Origin: Buttiauxella noackiae ATCC 51607
Lineage (GTDB): Bacteria > Pseudomonadota > Gammaproteobacteria > Enterobacterales > Enterobacteriaceae
Reading direction: 5' to 3'
Assembly: GCF_001654865.1 (NCBI RefSeq)
Contig: NZ_LXEO01000030.1
Span: forward strand, 1 to 53,281
Length of the DNA stretch: 53,281 nt
This document shows, one piece after another, positions 34,338 to 46,120 of this stretch. Position 1 is the stretch's first letter. The number at the start of each line of letters is the position of its first letter. A model generated the notes under the pieces. It was given only the letters and a program-made list of their open reading frames with translations, had not been told where the DNA came from and made no database searches. The position numbers and the translations under genes were made by a program.

Positions 34338-34818
34338 TTGCGTGCCTCATTTTGATGGCTGAAACCGGACAACCCGATATACATGCCCCGCAAGCGGTGC
34401 AATCGGTGTGATTGAGTAGAGGTTGTGCAATCCCCTGCAGAGAAGGGCGAAATGAAATAGCCTGCGTGTCGCAGATGTCCTGGCAACTACGGCATTCGAT
34501 GCTATTTTTAGCCAGGCAGTTATCACCAATCGACAGCGTGTGTTCCCACGGGGAAGCCTCACGAGCCAGAAAAAGTTGCTCCGGGCAAGCTTGCGCACAG
34601 GCGTAGCAAAAAGTGCATTCACCGTGATCAAAGTTAACTTCGGGATAGCCGCCCTGGCCGCGTTTCAGGACGCGGGTTTCGCAGGCCGACAAGCAGGTAT
34701 CGCAGCGAGTGCAATCCACCAGGAAATGGTTTTCATCTCCGCTCCAGGGTGGGCGGAAAGCGGTTGCGGAGCGTCGAAAGCTCCCGGTCAATAATCCACG
34801 TCGGGAAAAATCAGCCAT
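34327..34818 (-). CDS. napF: Ferredoxin-type protein NapF
   Basis: Cytoplasmic iron-sulfur protein that takes part in NapA maturation; 163 residues. Cys clusters for [4Fe-4S] centres are CTRCDTCLSACE, CTFCYACAQACP, CRSCQDICD and CTACGACISGCP. The N-terminal DFSRRGLLTG is like E. coli NapF. The start at 34818 has AAGGA upstream and begins at this motif; the frame is open for 19 more codons. First gene of the operon. Confidence 0.94.
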   Translation of the reverse strand: MADFSRRGLLTGSFRRSATAFRPPWSGDENHFLVDCTRCDTCLSACETRVLKRGQGGYPEVNFDHGECTFCYACAQACPEQLFLAREASPWEHTLSIGDNCLAKNSIECRSCQDICDTQAISFRPSLQGIAQPLLNHTDCTACGACISGCPVSAIKMRHANAS

Positions 34819-34950
34819 AAGGCACATCCTTGCATCACAAATGCCAGCCTTCACAGTGTTGAAGCCAGCAAACACATCTGTGTTATCTCCGTAGTTTTCT
34901 ACGGGTTTTTATAGGGTGATACGTTATGTGACAAAGGGGGAGTAGAGGCA

Positions 34951-34966
34951 TCACCCTTTAGGGGTA
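34951..34966 (-). promoter_or_regulatory. NarP/NarL 7-2-7 site upstream of napF
   Basis: TCACCCTTTAGGGGTA reads as two inverted heptamers separated by 2 bp; the second half (AGGGGTA) is perfect and the first has 5 of 7. NarP prefers 7-2-7 sites, and narP itself lies in this cluster. The regulatory role is inferred. Confidence 0.68.
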
Positions 34967-34971
34967 AATGC

Positions 34972-34985
34972 AGGGGTAGGATCAA
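34972..34985 (-). promoter_or_regulatory. FNR-like half-site upstream of napF
   Basis: On the minus strand TTGAT is an exact FNR half-site, but the second half is poor. Its centre is exactly 20 bp upstream of the NarP site centre, the same spacing as in the E. coli nap promoter (-64.5 and -44.5). That spacing is the main support. Confidence 0.5.
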
Positions 34986-35000
34986 AAAGGAATTCGGTTT

Positions 35001-35038
35001 GTAAAACAAACACTCACCCCGTCAATGAGACGGGGTGA
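35001..35038 (-). terminator. Terminator of aegA
   Basis: TCACCCCGTC/GACGGGGTGA stem with an AATGA loop, followed on the minus strand by GTGTTTGTTTTAC. It separates aegA from the nap control region, so nap is transcribed on its own. Confidence 0.8.
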
Positions 35039-35047
35039 AATTAACGA

Positions 35048-37369
<2,322 letters not shown>

Positions 37370-39085
37370 GTGATAGTAAAACGCTCGCTCTCCACAAGCC
37401 TTGCCCGAGCTTTCTTTTACATTATTCTGCTATCGCTGCTTTCCACAGGCATCGCGATGTTAACCCTTGCCAGCAGTTTGCGTGATGCCGAGGCGATTAA
37501 CGTCGCAGGTTCGTTACGAATGCAGAGCTATCGCCTGGGATATGATTTGCAAGGCGACCGCCTCAATCTGGAGAAACATCTCGAGCAGTACAGCCAGTCG
37601 CTGCGCTCTCCAGCCTTGCTTAAAATTGAAAAATTCTGGGTTCCCGCGGAAGTACGTAACCGTTTTGCGGTGATTAACCATGCCTGGTCTGATATGGAAA
37701 ACCATATTCGCCAGGGCGATTTGCAATGGTACAAGACCAACATTACCGGCTATGTGGCACAAATTGATCTGTTTGTCCTGGCCCTTCAACACTATGCCGA
37801 ACGCAAAATGATGCAGGTGGTGATAGCTTCAGTGTTGGGTTTTATTGCCATTTTCACACTGGTTTTTTTCACCTTACGCCGCTTTCGCCACCAGGTTGTA
37901 GCGCCTCTGAACAAACTAATGGAAGCAAGTCGCACTATTGAACGCGGTGAGTTTGATTACCCGCCACTAAACTCACAGCTACCAAATGAACTGGGCTTGT
38001 TGTCACATACCTTCACGCGCATGTCAGGCGAGTTACACAAACTTTATCGTTCACTTGAAGAGAGTGTGCAGGAAAAAACGCTGGACCTGCAGGAGGCCAA
38101 TCAGACGTTGGAAGTGCTATATGCCTGCTCACAAGCACTGACCGTCAGCACCATAGACAAGCACTGTTTTGAACGAGTGTTGCAGCAGGTGCGTCAGAAA
38201 ACACCGGTCAATTATCTAGAGATGAAAACGGGTGAAAACTGGAAAATAGAGGAAGGCGTTCAACACGATGAGGAAGCATGGCAAACATTGCCGATTGTGC
38301 TTGAGAATAAAGAATTAGGTTTGCTCCGTTGGCAGGCTCCGGAAGGTGTTCCTCCAGAACCATTAATGCAAAGTCTGGCAAATATGTTGGGCCGTGGTCT
38401 CTACTTCAACCAGGCGCAAAAACACTATCAACAATTGTTGCTGATGGAAGAGCGCGCGACGATTGCCCGCGAATTACACGACTCGCTGGCACAAGTGCTC
38501 TCTTATTTACGTATCCAACTCACGTTACTCAAACGTGCAGTACCGGCAGAAAACCAGGCTGCGCAGCGCATTATTGGCGATTTTTCCCAAGCTCTTAACG
38601 ATGCGTATCGCCAGTTACGTGAGCTATTGACGACCTTCCGCCTGACACTTCAGCAGGCAGATTTACCCTCTGCATTGCAGGAAATGATTGCCCCGCTGCG
38701 CAACCAGACTAAAGCCGTTATTATCATGGAATGCGACATCCCCACTCAGGCGCTGGATGCCTCGCAACAGGTGCATTTGTTGCAGATTATTCGTGAGGGT
38801 GTGCTGAATGCTATTAAACATGCGCAAGCACAAAAAATATCCGTAAGCTGTAAAACATCCTCTAAAGGGATTCATACTGTGAGTATTCTTGATGATGGCA
38901 CTGGAATTGCCAGCCTGACAGAGCCTGAAGGGCATTACGGATTAAATATCATGCACGAACGCGCAGCTCGCTTAGGTGGCGAGTTGGCTATTTCCCGCCC
39001 GGCAGAGGGCGGAACATTGATTACGATGACTTTTCGTTCGCCGCCATCAAACCAGGCAACGAACGAAACGCCGCTGAACCTATAA
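37370..39085 (+). CDS. narQ: Nitrate/nitrite sensor histidine kinase NarQ
   Basis: Inner-membrane sensor that phosphorylates NarP (and NarL). It is 571 residues. Transmembrane segments lie at about 14-36 and 147-168 around a periplasmic domain that contains the ligand-binding P-box AGSLRMQSYRLGYDL. HAMP follows at about 170-230, then the signalling region, then a HisKA_3 phosphoacceptor in RATIARELHDSLAQVLSYLR (His about 370), and an ATPase domain with EGVLNAIKHAQ and DDGTGI. The start is GTG at 37370, giving MIVKRSLSTSLARAFFYI, as in E. coli. narP follows after 32 bp. Confidence 0.96.
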   Translation: MIVKRSLSTSLARAFFYIILLSLLSTGIAMLTLASSLRDAEAINVAGSLRMQSYRLGYDLQGDRLNLEKHLEQYSQSLRSPALLKIEKFWVPAEVRNRFAVINHAWSDMENHIRQGDLQWYKTNITGYVAQIDLFVLALQHYAERKMMQVVIASVLGFIAIFTLVFFTLRRFRHQVVAPLNKLMEASRTIERGEFDYPPLNSQLPNELGLLSHTFTRMSGELHKLYRSLEESVQEKTLDLQEANQTLEVLYACSQALTVSTIDKHCFERVLQQVRQKTPVNYLEMKTGENWKIEEGVQHDEEAWQTLPIVLENKELGLLRWQAPEGVPPEPLMQSLANMLGRGLYFNQAQKHYQQLLLMEERATIARELHDSLAQVLSYLRIQLTLLKRAVPAENQAAQRIIGDFSQALNDAYRQLRELLTTFRLTLQQADLPSALQEMIAPLRNQTKAVIIMECDIPTQALDASQQVHLLQIIREGVLNAIKHAQAQKISVSCKTSSKGIHTVSILDDGTGIASLTEPEGHYGLNIMHERAARLGGELAISRPAEGGTLITMTFRSPPSNQATNETPLNL

Positions 39086-39117
39086 CGATAATAATGTGAA
39101 CAATATTGGGAGTTGTG

Positions 39118-39762
39118 ATGAGTGAGAAAAATGTCTGCCAGGTATTAATCGTCGATGATCATCCGTTAATGCGTCGTGGCATCCGTCAGTTGCTGGAAAT
39201 GGATGACAGTTTTAGTGTTGTAGGTGAAGCAAGCAGCGGCGCAGAAGCCATTAGCCTTGCGAATCGCTTGACCCCTGATCTGATTTTGCTCGATCTGAAT
39301 ATGAAAGGGTTGAGCGGATTGGATACATTAAATGCCCTGCGCCGTGATGGCGTTAGTGCCCGTATCATCGTGCTGACAGTTTCTGATTCACGCAGCGATA
39401 TTTTCACCCTGATAGATGCCGGAGCCGACGGTTATTTGCTTAAAGATAGCGACCCCGATGTACTGCTGGAGGATATCCACCGGGGTGCAACCGAAGGAGA
39501 AGCTTACAGTGAACAAGTCGCTGAATATTTACGAACCCGCAGTACAGATAAACGTAGTGATGATCCTTTCGCGGTGCTAACCGAACGTGAACTGGATGTG
39601 TTGCAAGAAGTCGCTAAGGGATTGTCAAACAAGCAAATTGCCTCTGACCTACATATCTCTGAAGAGACTGTGAAAGTGCATATCCGCAATTTACTGCGTA
39701 AACTCCAGGTGCGTTCACGAGTCGCTGCAACCGTGCTGTTCCTTGAGAGCCGGGGCTTTTAA
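39118..39762 (+). CDS. narP: Nitrate/nitrite response regulator NarP
   Basis: A LuxR/FixJ-type regulator of 214 residues. The receiver domain has VDDHPLMRRG and phospho-acceptor Asp59 in ILLDLNMKGLSG; Lys of LLKDSD completes the site. The output domain has TERELDVLQEVAKGLSNKQIA and a recognition helix ending TVKVHIRNLLRKL. The NMKGLSGLDTLNALRRDGV stretch and C-terminus resemble NarP more than NarL. The ATG at 39118 has GGGAG 5 nt upstream; an in-frame TTG at 39106 is less likely. It is 32 bp from narQ, a two-component operon not seen in E. coli, where narP is elsewhere. Confidence 0.93.
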   Translation: MSEKNVCQVLIVDDHPLMRRGIRQLLEMDDSFSVVGEASSGAEAISLANRLTPDLILLDLNMKGLSGLDTLNALRRDGVSARIIVLTVSDSRSDIFTLIDAGADGYLLKDSDPDVLLEDIHRGATEGEAYSEQVAEYLRTRSTDKRSDDPFAVLTERELDVLQEVAKGLSNKQIASDLHISEETVKVHIRNLLRKLQVRSRVAATVLFLESRGF

Positions 39763-39911
39763 GCCCTGTTTCAACAAGTAAAACCGCTACATAGCGCGAA
39801 AATAATTTACAATATCTCCTTATTTCCTCCACGTTTGGACTTGCGGTTAAGGCTACAGTGACGACTGATATCAATAATCACAATGTGAAGTACTGACGAG
39901 GTCCTGACTGA

Positions 39912-42900
39912 ATGGCGAATTTCTTTATTAATCGCCCCATTTTTGCCTGGGTGCTAGCCATTATTTTGTGCCTTACCGGTGCGCTGGCTATTTTTTCACT
40001 TCCCGTAGAGCAATACCCCGACCTCGCACCGCCAAATGTGCGTATCACGGCAAACTACCCAGGTGCATCAGCGCAAACGCTGGAAAATACGGTCACTCAG
40101 GTTATCGAGCAGAATATGACCGGGCTGGACAACATGATGTATATGTCGTCCCAAAGTAGCAGCGCAGGCCAGGCGACGATCACGCTGAGCTTTAAAGCCG
40201 GAACCGATCCTGATGAAGCAGTGCAGCAGGTACAAAACCAGTTGCAGTCAGCATTACGTAAACTGCCACAAGCAGTACAAACCCAGGGCGTAACGGTCAG
40301 AAAAACAGGTGACACCAATATCTTGATGGTGGCGTTTGTTTCGACCGATGGCAGCATGGATAAGCAAGATATCGCGGACTACGTTGCCAGTAATATTCAG
40401 GACCCGATCAGCCGAATTAACGGCGTTGGTGATGTCGATGCTTATGGTTCGCAATATTCGATGCGCATTTGGCTCGATCCTACCAAACTCACCAGTTTCC
40501 AGATGACCACCCAAGATGTGGTGGATGCAATCAAATCGCAGAATGCGCAAATTGCGGTAGGCCAGTTGGGTGGAACACCGTCCGTGGATATGCAGGCGCT
40601 GAACGCCACCGTTAACTCGCAGTCATTGCTGCAAACGCCACAACAGTTCAAAGATATTACGCTGCGTGTAAATCAGGATGGTTCTTTGGTTTCACTGGGC
40701 GATGTTGCAGATGTTGAACTGGGTGCCGAAAAATACGACTTCCTGAGCCGTTATAACGGACAACCTGCATCGGGGCTGGGGATCAAGCTCGCGTCAGGCG
40801 CGAACGAGATGGAAACCGATAAACTCACGCGCGCAAAAATTGACGAGCTATCACAATTCTTCCCTCACGGTCTGGAAGCGAAGATTGCTTACGAAACCAC
40901 GCCTTTTGTGAAAGCCTCGATTACTGATGTTGTGAAAACCCTGTTGGAAGCCATACTGCTGGTATTCCTCGTCATGTACCTGTTCTTACAGAATTTCAGA
41001 GCGACGCTAATTCCGACTATCGCCGTGCCGGTTGTGCTTTTAGGCACTTTCTCGGTGCTCTATGCCTTTGGCTACAGTATTAATACCCTGACGATGTTTG
41101 CCATGGTTCTGGCTATCGGTTTGTTGGTAGATGACGCCATTGTGGTCGTCGAAAACGTCGAACGCATAATGAGTGAGGAAGGGTTATCACCTAAAGAGGC
41201 AACCCGTAAATCTATGGGCCAGATTCAAGGCGCATTGGTCGGGATTGCGATGGTGCTGTCTGCGGTGTTTGTGCCAATGGCATTCTTTGGCGGCACAACC
41301 GGGGCCATTTACCGCCAGTTCTCAATAACCATCGTCTCCGCGATGGTGTTGTCGGTCCTGGTAGCGATGATTCTGACTCCCGCTTTGTGTGCCACGATAC
41401 TGAAACCACTGCATAAAGGTGAACATCATGGCCAGAAAGGTTTCTTTGGCTGGTTTAACCGTATGTTTAATCGCAATGCGGAGCGCTACGAATCAGGAGT
41501 GGGGAAAATTCTGGAGCACAGCCTGCGCTGGATTCTGATTTATGTGCTGCTGATTGGCGGCATGGTGTTCCTGTTCCTACGCCTGCCAACCTCTTTCTTG
41601 CCGCTGGAAGATCAGGGCGTATTTACCACATCGATACAATTACCAAGTGGTTCGACACAGCAACAAACAACCAAAGTCGTGGAAAAACTCGAACAGTATT
41701 ATCTGACTAAAGAGAAAGATAACGTCTTGTCGGTATTCTCAACCATTGGCTCCGGGCCTGGCGGTAACGGGCAAAACGTGGCTCGTATGTTTGTGCGACT
41801 GAAAGACTGGGATGTACGTGATCCTAATACAGCCAGTTCATTTGCCATTATCGAACGGGCAACTAAAGCCTTTCGTGACATTAAAGAAGCACGTGTAATT
41901 GCCAGCAGCCCATCAGCCATCAGCGGCTTAGGTAATGCCGCAGGTTTTGATATGGAATTGCAGGACCACGCAGGTGCCGGGCACGATGCGCTAATGCAGG
42001 CTCGCGATCAGTTACTGGATATGGCGAGCAACGACAAACTGCTGACCCGCGTGCGGCACAACGGTTTAGACGATAGCCCGCAAATGCAGATAGATATCGA
42101 CCAACGCAAAGCGCAAGCACTGGGTGTGTCAATTGACGATATCAATAACACGTTGCAAACAGCCTGGGGCTCGAGCTACGTGAACGATTTTATGGATCGC
42201 GGGCGCGTGAAAAAGGTCTATGTCCAGGCGGGTGCTAAATATCGCATGCTGCCAGAAGATATTAACCAGTGGTACGTTCGCAACAAAGACGGTGGAATGG
42301 TGCCCTTCTCTGCATTTGCCAGCACACACTGGGAAACAGGATCACCTCGACTTGAACGTTATAATGGCTATTCAGCCTTGGAAATCGTTGGTGAAGCCGC
42401 GCCTGGCATAAGTACCGGGACCGCTATGCAGGTGATGGAAACCCTGGTGCAAAAACTGCCAACAGGGTTTGGCCTGGAATGGACGGGCATGTCTTATCAG
42501 GAACGGCTGTCAGGGGCACAGGCTCCCGCGCTATACGCCATATCGCTATTAGTGGTGTTCTTATGCCTTGCAGCGCTTTATGAAAGCTGGTCAGTGCCAT
42601 TCTCGGTCATGCTAGTTGTCCCATTGGGTGTGATCGGTGCGCTATTAGCAACATGGATGCGCGGCCTGGAAAATGACGTGTACTTCCAGGTGGGGTTGTT
42701 AACGGTTATCGGACTGGCGGCCAAGAACGCCATTCTTATTGTTGAATTCGCCAACGATATGAATGCCCAGGGCCGCGAACTGGTTGCCGCAACGCTTGAC
42801 GCCTGCCGCCAACGTTTACGCCCGATACTGATGACATCTCTGGCGTTTATCTTCGGCGTGTTGCCAATGGCAACCAGCAGTGGTGCGGGTTCCGGTAGCC

Positions 42901-43028
42901 AGCATGCGGTTGGTACCGGGGTCATGGGCGGGATGATTTCAGCGACCGTGTTGGCGATATTCTTCGTACCATTATTCTTTGTGCTGGTGCGCAGAAGATT
43001 CCCACTCAAGGAACATTCAGATAGCTAA
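39912..43028 (+). CDS. acrD: RND multidrug efflux pump AcrD
   Basis: Inner-membrane proton-driven pump of 1038 residues (E. coli 1037) for aminoglycosides and other hydrophilic compounds, working with AcrA and TolC. It starts [19 protein letters not shown]; proton-relay Asp pair lies in [18 protein letters not shown] (about 407-408), and a Lys in the later [15 protein letters not shown]. Two large periplasmic loops follow TM1 and TM7. The 149 bp between narP and acrD contain no terminator that I can see, so some read-through from narQP is possible. Confidence 0.97.
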   Translation: MANFFINRPIFAWVLAIILCLTGALAIFSLPVEQYPDLAPPNVRITANYPGASAQTLENTVTQVIEQNMTGLDNMMYMSSQSSSAGQATITLSFKAGTDPDEAVQQVQNQLQSALRKLPQAVQTQGVTVRKTGDTNILMVAFVSTDGSMDKQDIADYVASNIQDPISRINGVGDVDAYGSQYSMRIWLDPTKLTSFQMTTQDVVDAIKSQNAQIAVGQLGGTPSVDMQALNATVNSQSLLQTPQQFKDITLRVNQDGSLVSLGDVADVELGAEKYDFLSRYNGQPASGLGIKLASGANEMETDKLTRAKIDELSQFFPHGLEAKIAYETTPFVKASITDVVKTLLEAILLVFLVMYLFLQNFRATLIPTIAVPVVLLGTFSVLYAFGYSINTLTMFAMVLAIGLLVDDAIVVVENVERIMSEEGLSPKEATRKSMGQIQGALVGIAMVLSAVFVPMAFFGGTTGAIYRQFSITIVSAMVLSVLVAMILTPALCATILKPLHKGEHHGQKGFFGWFNRMFNRNAERYESGVGKILEHSLRWILIYVLLIGGMVFLFLRLPTSFLPLEDQGVFTTSIQLPSGSTQQQTTKVVEKLEQYYLTKEKDNVLSVFSTIGSGPGGNGQNVARMFVRLKDWDVRDPNTASSFAIIERATKAFRDIKEARVIASSPSAISGLGNAAGFDMELQDHAGAGHDALMQARDQLLDMASNDKLLTRVRHNGLDDSPQMQIDIDQRKAQALGVSIDDINNTLQTAWGSSYVNDFMDRGRVKKVYVQAGAKYRMLPEDINQWYVRNKDGGMVPFSAFASTHWETGSPRLERYNGYSALEIVGEAAPGISTGTAMQVMETLVQKLPTGFGLEWTGMSYQERLSGAQAPALYAISLLVVFLCLAALYESWSVPFSVMLVVPLGVIGALLATWMRGLENDVYFQVGLLTVIGLAAKNAILIVEFANDMNAQGRELVAATLDACRQRLRPILMTSLAFIFGVLPMATSSGAGSGSQHAVGTGVMGGMISATVLAIFFVPLFFVLVRRRFPLKEHSDS

Positions 43029-43034
43029 CTAACA

Positions 43035-43062
43035 AAAAAGCGACCTTAACAGGTCGCTTTTT
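43035..43062 (+). terminator. Terminator of acrD
   Basis: AAAAAGCGACC/GGTCGCTTTTT stem with a TTAACA loop, 6 bp after the acrD stop. Confidence 0.93.
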
Positions 43063-43126
43063 GTATGGCTAAAAGGATATTGAGAATAAGAACATCATGT
43101 TCCCATTGTTTTTTTACCCGGTTAGA

Positions 43127-43186
43127 TCATTTACGAAGCATATCTTCAATGAAATCTTTCCAGTTCCCTAGTTCGTGCTCAATCAT
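43127..43186 (-). CDS. ypfM: Small protein YpfM (19 residues)
   Basis: A 19-codon gene on the minus strand, encoding MIEHELGNWKDFIEDMLRK. It matches the known E. coli small protein YpfM (MIERELGNWKDFIEVMLRK) at all but two positions, and the place between acrD and yffB is the same. AGAGG lies 5-6 nt before the ATG. The function is not established. The charged, amphipathic helix-like sequence is all that can be described. Confidence 0.88.
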   Translation of the reverse strand: MIEHELGNWKDFIEDMLRK

Positions 43187-43599
43187 AACCGCCTCTCTTA
43201 TAATTGCTTTAATTATACGTAATCCCTTCCATGGAGTGAAGCGCCATTACTTTTGCTGCTTCACTGGCTATCTATCATCAAATATTGAGAGTCGACTGCG
43301 TATGGACTTAATTATTAGCTCAGTAGGTATTTAATAATGTGATGAAACACTTGAAATAAAATGTTTCAGTTACTCAGAAGCCCTGAAAGCCACGAAAATC
43401 GGACTTTTCGTAGCAATCCAAGACGCTGAATTCTCCAGATGCCAAACGGCGATAAATTAATCAAATCAGAAAAAAGAAACTTTATTACCTAACTTTCAGA
43501 TTAGCAATTGAGTTATATTTTTCCTTGCAACTTTTTTATCATTTTATTTATTCTAAATTCCTGCATAAATAATCACTGCCAAAAATAAGGATTTAACCC
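43187..43599. other. AT-rich intergenic region between ypfM and yffB
   Basis: About 410 bp with no convincing larger ORF. It must hold the ypfM promoter (minus strand) and the yffB-dapE promoter (plus strand). Two inverted repeats stand out: TGAAACA/TGTTTCA (43343-43349 and 43362-43368), and ACGAAAA/TTTTCGT around a 6-nt loop (43392-43411). The latter has no T tract on either side that would make it a clear terminator. An unannotated small RNA is possible but not shown. Confidence 0.4.
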
Positions 43600-43956
43600 G
43601 TGATAATTCTCTACGGTATTAAAAACTGCGACACCATCAAGAAAGCACGCCGCTGGTTGGATACTCAAGATGTGGAATATCAATTCCATGACTATCGTGT
43701 AGATGGGTTAGATGCCGAATTATTGAATACTTTTATTACCGAATTAGGTTGGGAAGCACTGCTGAATACGCGAGGAACGACCTGGCGCAAACTCGACGAA
43801 ACACATCGCGCAAGTATTACTGACGCCCAGACTGCAGCAGCGCTAATGCTCGAAATGCCAGCAATCATCAAACGCCCATTGCTCTACGCGCCCGGTCAGC
43901 CTATGCTGCTGGGTTTCAATGAATCGAACTATAAGAAGTTTATCAACGAGGTATAG
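43600..43956 (+). CDS. yffB: ArsC/Spx-family protein YffB
   Basis: A 118-residue thioredoxin-fold protein of the ArsC/Spx family. Only one Cys sits at the active-site turn ([15 protein letters not shown]), as in Yff[13 protein letters not shown] and PAIIKRPLL complete the fold. The E. coli homologue was suggested to be a glutathione-dependent thiol reductase; the real role is unknown. The start is GTG at 43600 after AAGGA. dapE begins 5 bp after the stop, a yffB-dapE-ypfN operon. Confidence 0.92.
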   Translation: MIILYGIKNCDTIKKARRWLDTQDVEYQFHDYRVDGLDAELLNTFITELGWEALLNTRGTTWRKLDETHRASITDAQTAAALMLEMPAIIKRPLLYAPGQPMLLGFNESNYKKFINEV

Positions 43957-43960
43957 AGCT

Positions 43961-45088
43961 ATGTCTTGCCCGGTTATTGAGCTGACGCAACAGCTTATCC
44001 GCCGCCCTTCTCTTAGCCCTGACGACGCTGGCTGCCAGGCGCTGATGATTGAGCGACTACGTGCCATTGGTTTTACTATCGAGCACATGGATTTTGGCGA
44101 CACGCAAAACTTCTGGGCATGGAGAGGAAAAGGCGAAACGCTGGCGTTTGCTGGCCATACCGACGTCGTGCCTTCTGGTGATGCTGACCGCTGGATTAAC
44201 CCTCCGTTTGAACCGACTATCCGTGATGGCATGCTATTTGGTCGTGGTGCTGCAGATATGAAAGGCTCACTTGCCGCGATGGTGGTTGCTGCAGAACGTT
44301 TTGTGGCACAGAACCCGCGCCACAAAGGCCGCCTTGCATTTCTCATCACGTCTGATGAAGAAGCCAGCGCCAAAAATGGCACTGTGAAAGTAGTCGAAAC
44401 ATTAATGGCGCGCCATGAAAGGCTCGATTACTGCCTGGTTGGTGAACCTTCAAGCACTGAAGTGGTTGGGGATGTGGTGAAAAACGGCCGCCGTGGCTCG
44501 TTGACGTGTAACCTGACCGTTCACGGTGTGCAGGGACACGTTGCTTACCCGCATCTGGCTGATAACCCTGTTCATCGTGCAGCGCCTATGCTCAATGAGC
44601 TGGTCAATATTGAGTGGGATAAAGGTAACGAATTCTTCCCTGCCACCAGCATGCAGATTGCCAACGTTCAAGCCGGCACCGGCAGTAATAACGTGATTCC
44701 AGGCGATCTCTATGTGCAGTTCAACTTCCGCTTCAGCACCGAACTGACTGATGAAGACATCAAGCAACGCGTTATTGCCCTGCTCGATAAATATGAATTG
44801 CGTTATACCCTCGACTGGTGGCTCTCGGGCCAGCCGTTCCTCACTTCACGCGGAAAGCTGGTCGATGCGGTAGTGAATGCAGTTGAGCACTATAATGAAA
44901 TTAGACCGCAACTGTTGACCACCGGCGGCACATCCGATGGGCGCTTTATCGCACGCATGGGGGCACAGGTGGTGGAACTGGGGCCAGTGAACGCGACTAT
45001 TCATAAAATTAATGAGTGTGTTAACGCCGCTGACCTGCAAATGTTGGCTCGTATGTATCAACGCATTATGGAGCAGCTTGTCGCCTGA
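43961..45088 (+). CDS. dapE: Succinyl-diaminopimelate desuccinylase DapE
   Basis: Zinc enzyme that removes succinate from N-succinyl-LL-DAP in lysine and peptidoglycan synthesis. It is 375 residues. Metal and catalytic residues lie in [12 protein letters not shown] (His about 66), [25 protein letters not shown] (catalytic Glu) and near the C-terminus in [10 protein letters not shown]. The start at 43961 gives [13 protein letters not shown] as in E. coli; the open frame extends upstream into yffB. Confidence 0.98.
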   Translation: MSCPVIELTQQLIRRPSLSPDDAGCQALMIERLRAIGFTIEHMDFGDTQNFWAWRGKGETLAFAGHTDVVPSGDADRWINPPFEPTIRDGMLFGRGAADMKGSLAAMVVAAERFVAQNPRHKGRLAFLITSDEEASAKNGTVKVVETLMARHERLDYCLVGEPSSTEVVGDVVKNGRRGSLTCNLTVHGVQGHVAYPHLADNPVHRAAPMLNELVNIEWDKGNEFFPATSMQIANVQAGTGSNNVIPGDLYVQFNFRFSTELTDEDIKQRVIALLDKYELRYTLDWWLSGQPFLTSRGKLVDAVVNAVEHYNEIRPQLLTTGGTSDGRFIARMGAQVVELGPVNATIHKINECVNAADLQMLARMYQRIMEQLVA

Positions 45089-45118
45089 CAGGCCGAACAA
45101 ATTAAGTGAGGTATTGGC

Positions 45119-45310
45119 ATGGAATGGCTATCGCACTATTGGTGGATTATCGTATTGGTACTGCTTCTCGGCATTTTCCTTAATGTGATTAAGGATCTGA
45201 AGCGTATTGATCCGAAAAAATATATGGCGAATAAACCTGAGCTTCCTCCACATCGTGACTTTAACGATAAGTGGGATGACGAAGACGATTTCCCAAAGAA
45301 AAAGCCTTAA
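45119..45310 (+). CDS. ypfN: UPF0370 small membrane protein YpfN
   Basis: A 63-residue conserved protein. One N-terminal membrane segment (about residues 8-26) is followed by a charged cytoplasmic tail with [30 protein letters not shown]. Function unknown. It follows dapE after 30 bp and ends at a terminator. Confidence 0.93.
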   Translation: MEWLSHYWWIIVLVLLLGIFLNVIKDLKRIDPKKYMANKPELPPHRDFNDKWDDEDDFPKKKP

Positions 45311-45316
45311 TCTGGC

Positions 45317-45345
45317 AAAAAGCCACTCATGCGAGTGGCTTTTTT
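45317..45345. terminator. Bidirectional terminator between ypfN and ypfH
   Basis: AAAAAGCCACTC/GAGTGGCTTTTT stem with an ATGC loop, just after the ypfN stop and just before the convergent ypfH stop. Confidence 0.92.
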
Positions 45346-45347
45346 AT

Positions 45348-46046
45348 TCAAATAAACTCAACGATATCATCATCATTTGGCTTGCCGCCGCTGAGCGCTT
45401 CATCGAAATAGTGCTTTGGCACAGTATAACGCAGATGATCAAGCGCAATCTGAATGCTGCGGTCATCAATCGCATGCCCCAAATCGTCAATCACATCCAG
45501 CGTCACATCACCGCCCAGTTGCATTAACTGTTCGTGGGCATCAAAGGCATGCTTCACATCAATCACCTTATCAACATCACCATGAATCAAATGAATGGTG
45601 GTCGATGTTGACGCACTTAGCGGAAGTTGCGCATAACGGCCATTAAAAGCCACCACGCGCGAAGCCAGTTCTGACTGTGCTTTCACGCCCTCAAGCGCCA
45701 TAATTGCACCTTGCGAGAAACCAATCAGTGCTGTGGCATTGGCAGGCACACCGCTGTATTTTTGCCAGTCATGCACCACATCTATAAATGTTGGCATGAT
45801 GGCATCAACCCGCGCCTGGCGGTTTTCCTCCGTGACGCCCATAACGGAAAACCATTCACGGCCTTGATATGGGCCGCTGGGTGCCGGGCCACCAATGCTG
45901 ACCACCAGAGCTTCCGGGAAATGTGGCGCAAACCAGCTACCAATTTCCCCCATTGCTACCGGGTTATCGCCAACACCATGAAATAACAAAATCAGTTGCT
46001 TAGCCTGATTGGCTGGGCTTTGAACTACATAATGGTCGTGTTTCAT
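45348..46046 (-). CDS. ypfH: Carboxylesterase YpfH
   Basis: A 232-residue alpha/beta hydrolase of the phospholipase/carboxylesterase family. It has esterase activity in E. coli, with unknown natural substrate. The oxyanion region is LLFHGVGDNP, the nucleophile Ser is in GFSQGAI (about residue 111), and the acid and His lie in HGDVDKVID and DLGHAIDD. It is transcribed alone toward ypfN. Confidence 0.94.
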   Translation of the reverse strand: MKHDHYVVQSPANQAKQLILLFHGVGDNPVAMGEIGSWFAPHFPEALVVSIGGPAPSGPYQGREWFSVMGVTEENRQARVDAIMPTFIDVVHDWQKYSGVPANATALIGFSQGAIMALEGVKAQSELASRVVAFNGRYAQLPLSASTSTTIHLIHGDVDKVIDVKHAFDAHEQLMQLGGDVTLDVIDDLGHAIDDRSIQIALDHLRYTVPKHYFDEALSGGKPNDDDIVEFI

Positions 46047-46120
46047 GGTGTTCTCCTTTAGTTTCTGGAGATGACTATACGCCGGGATTCCATGATGACC
46101 ATACCGTTTGACTGAACGAG

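Noticed and set aside
43392-43411. Terminator at the ACGAAAA/TTTTCGT hairpin
   Set aside because: There is no T tract after the stem on either strand.
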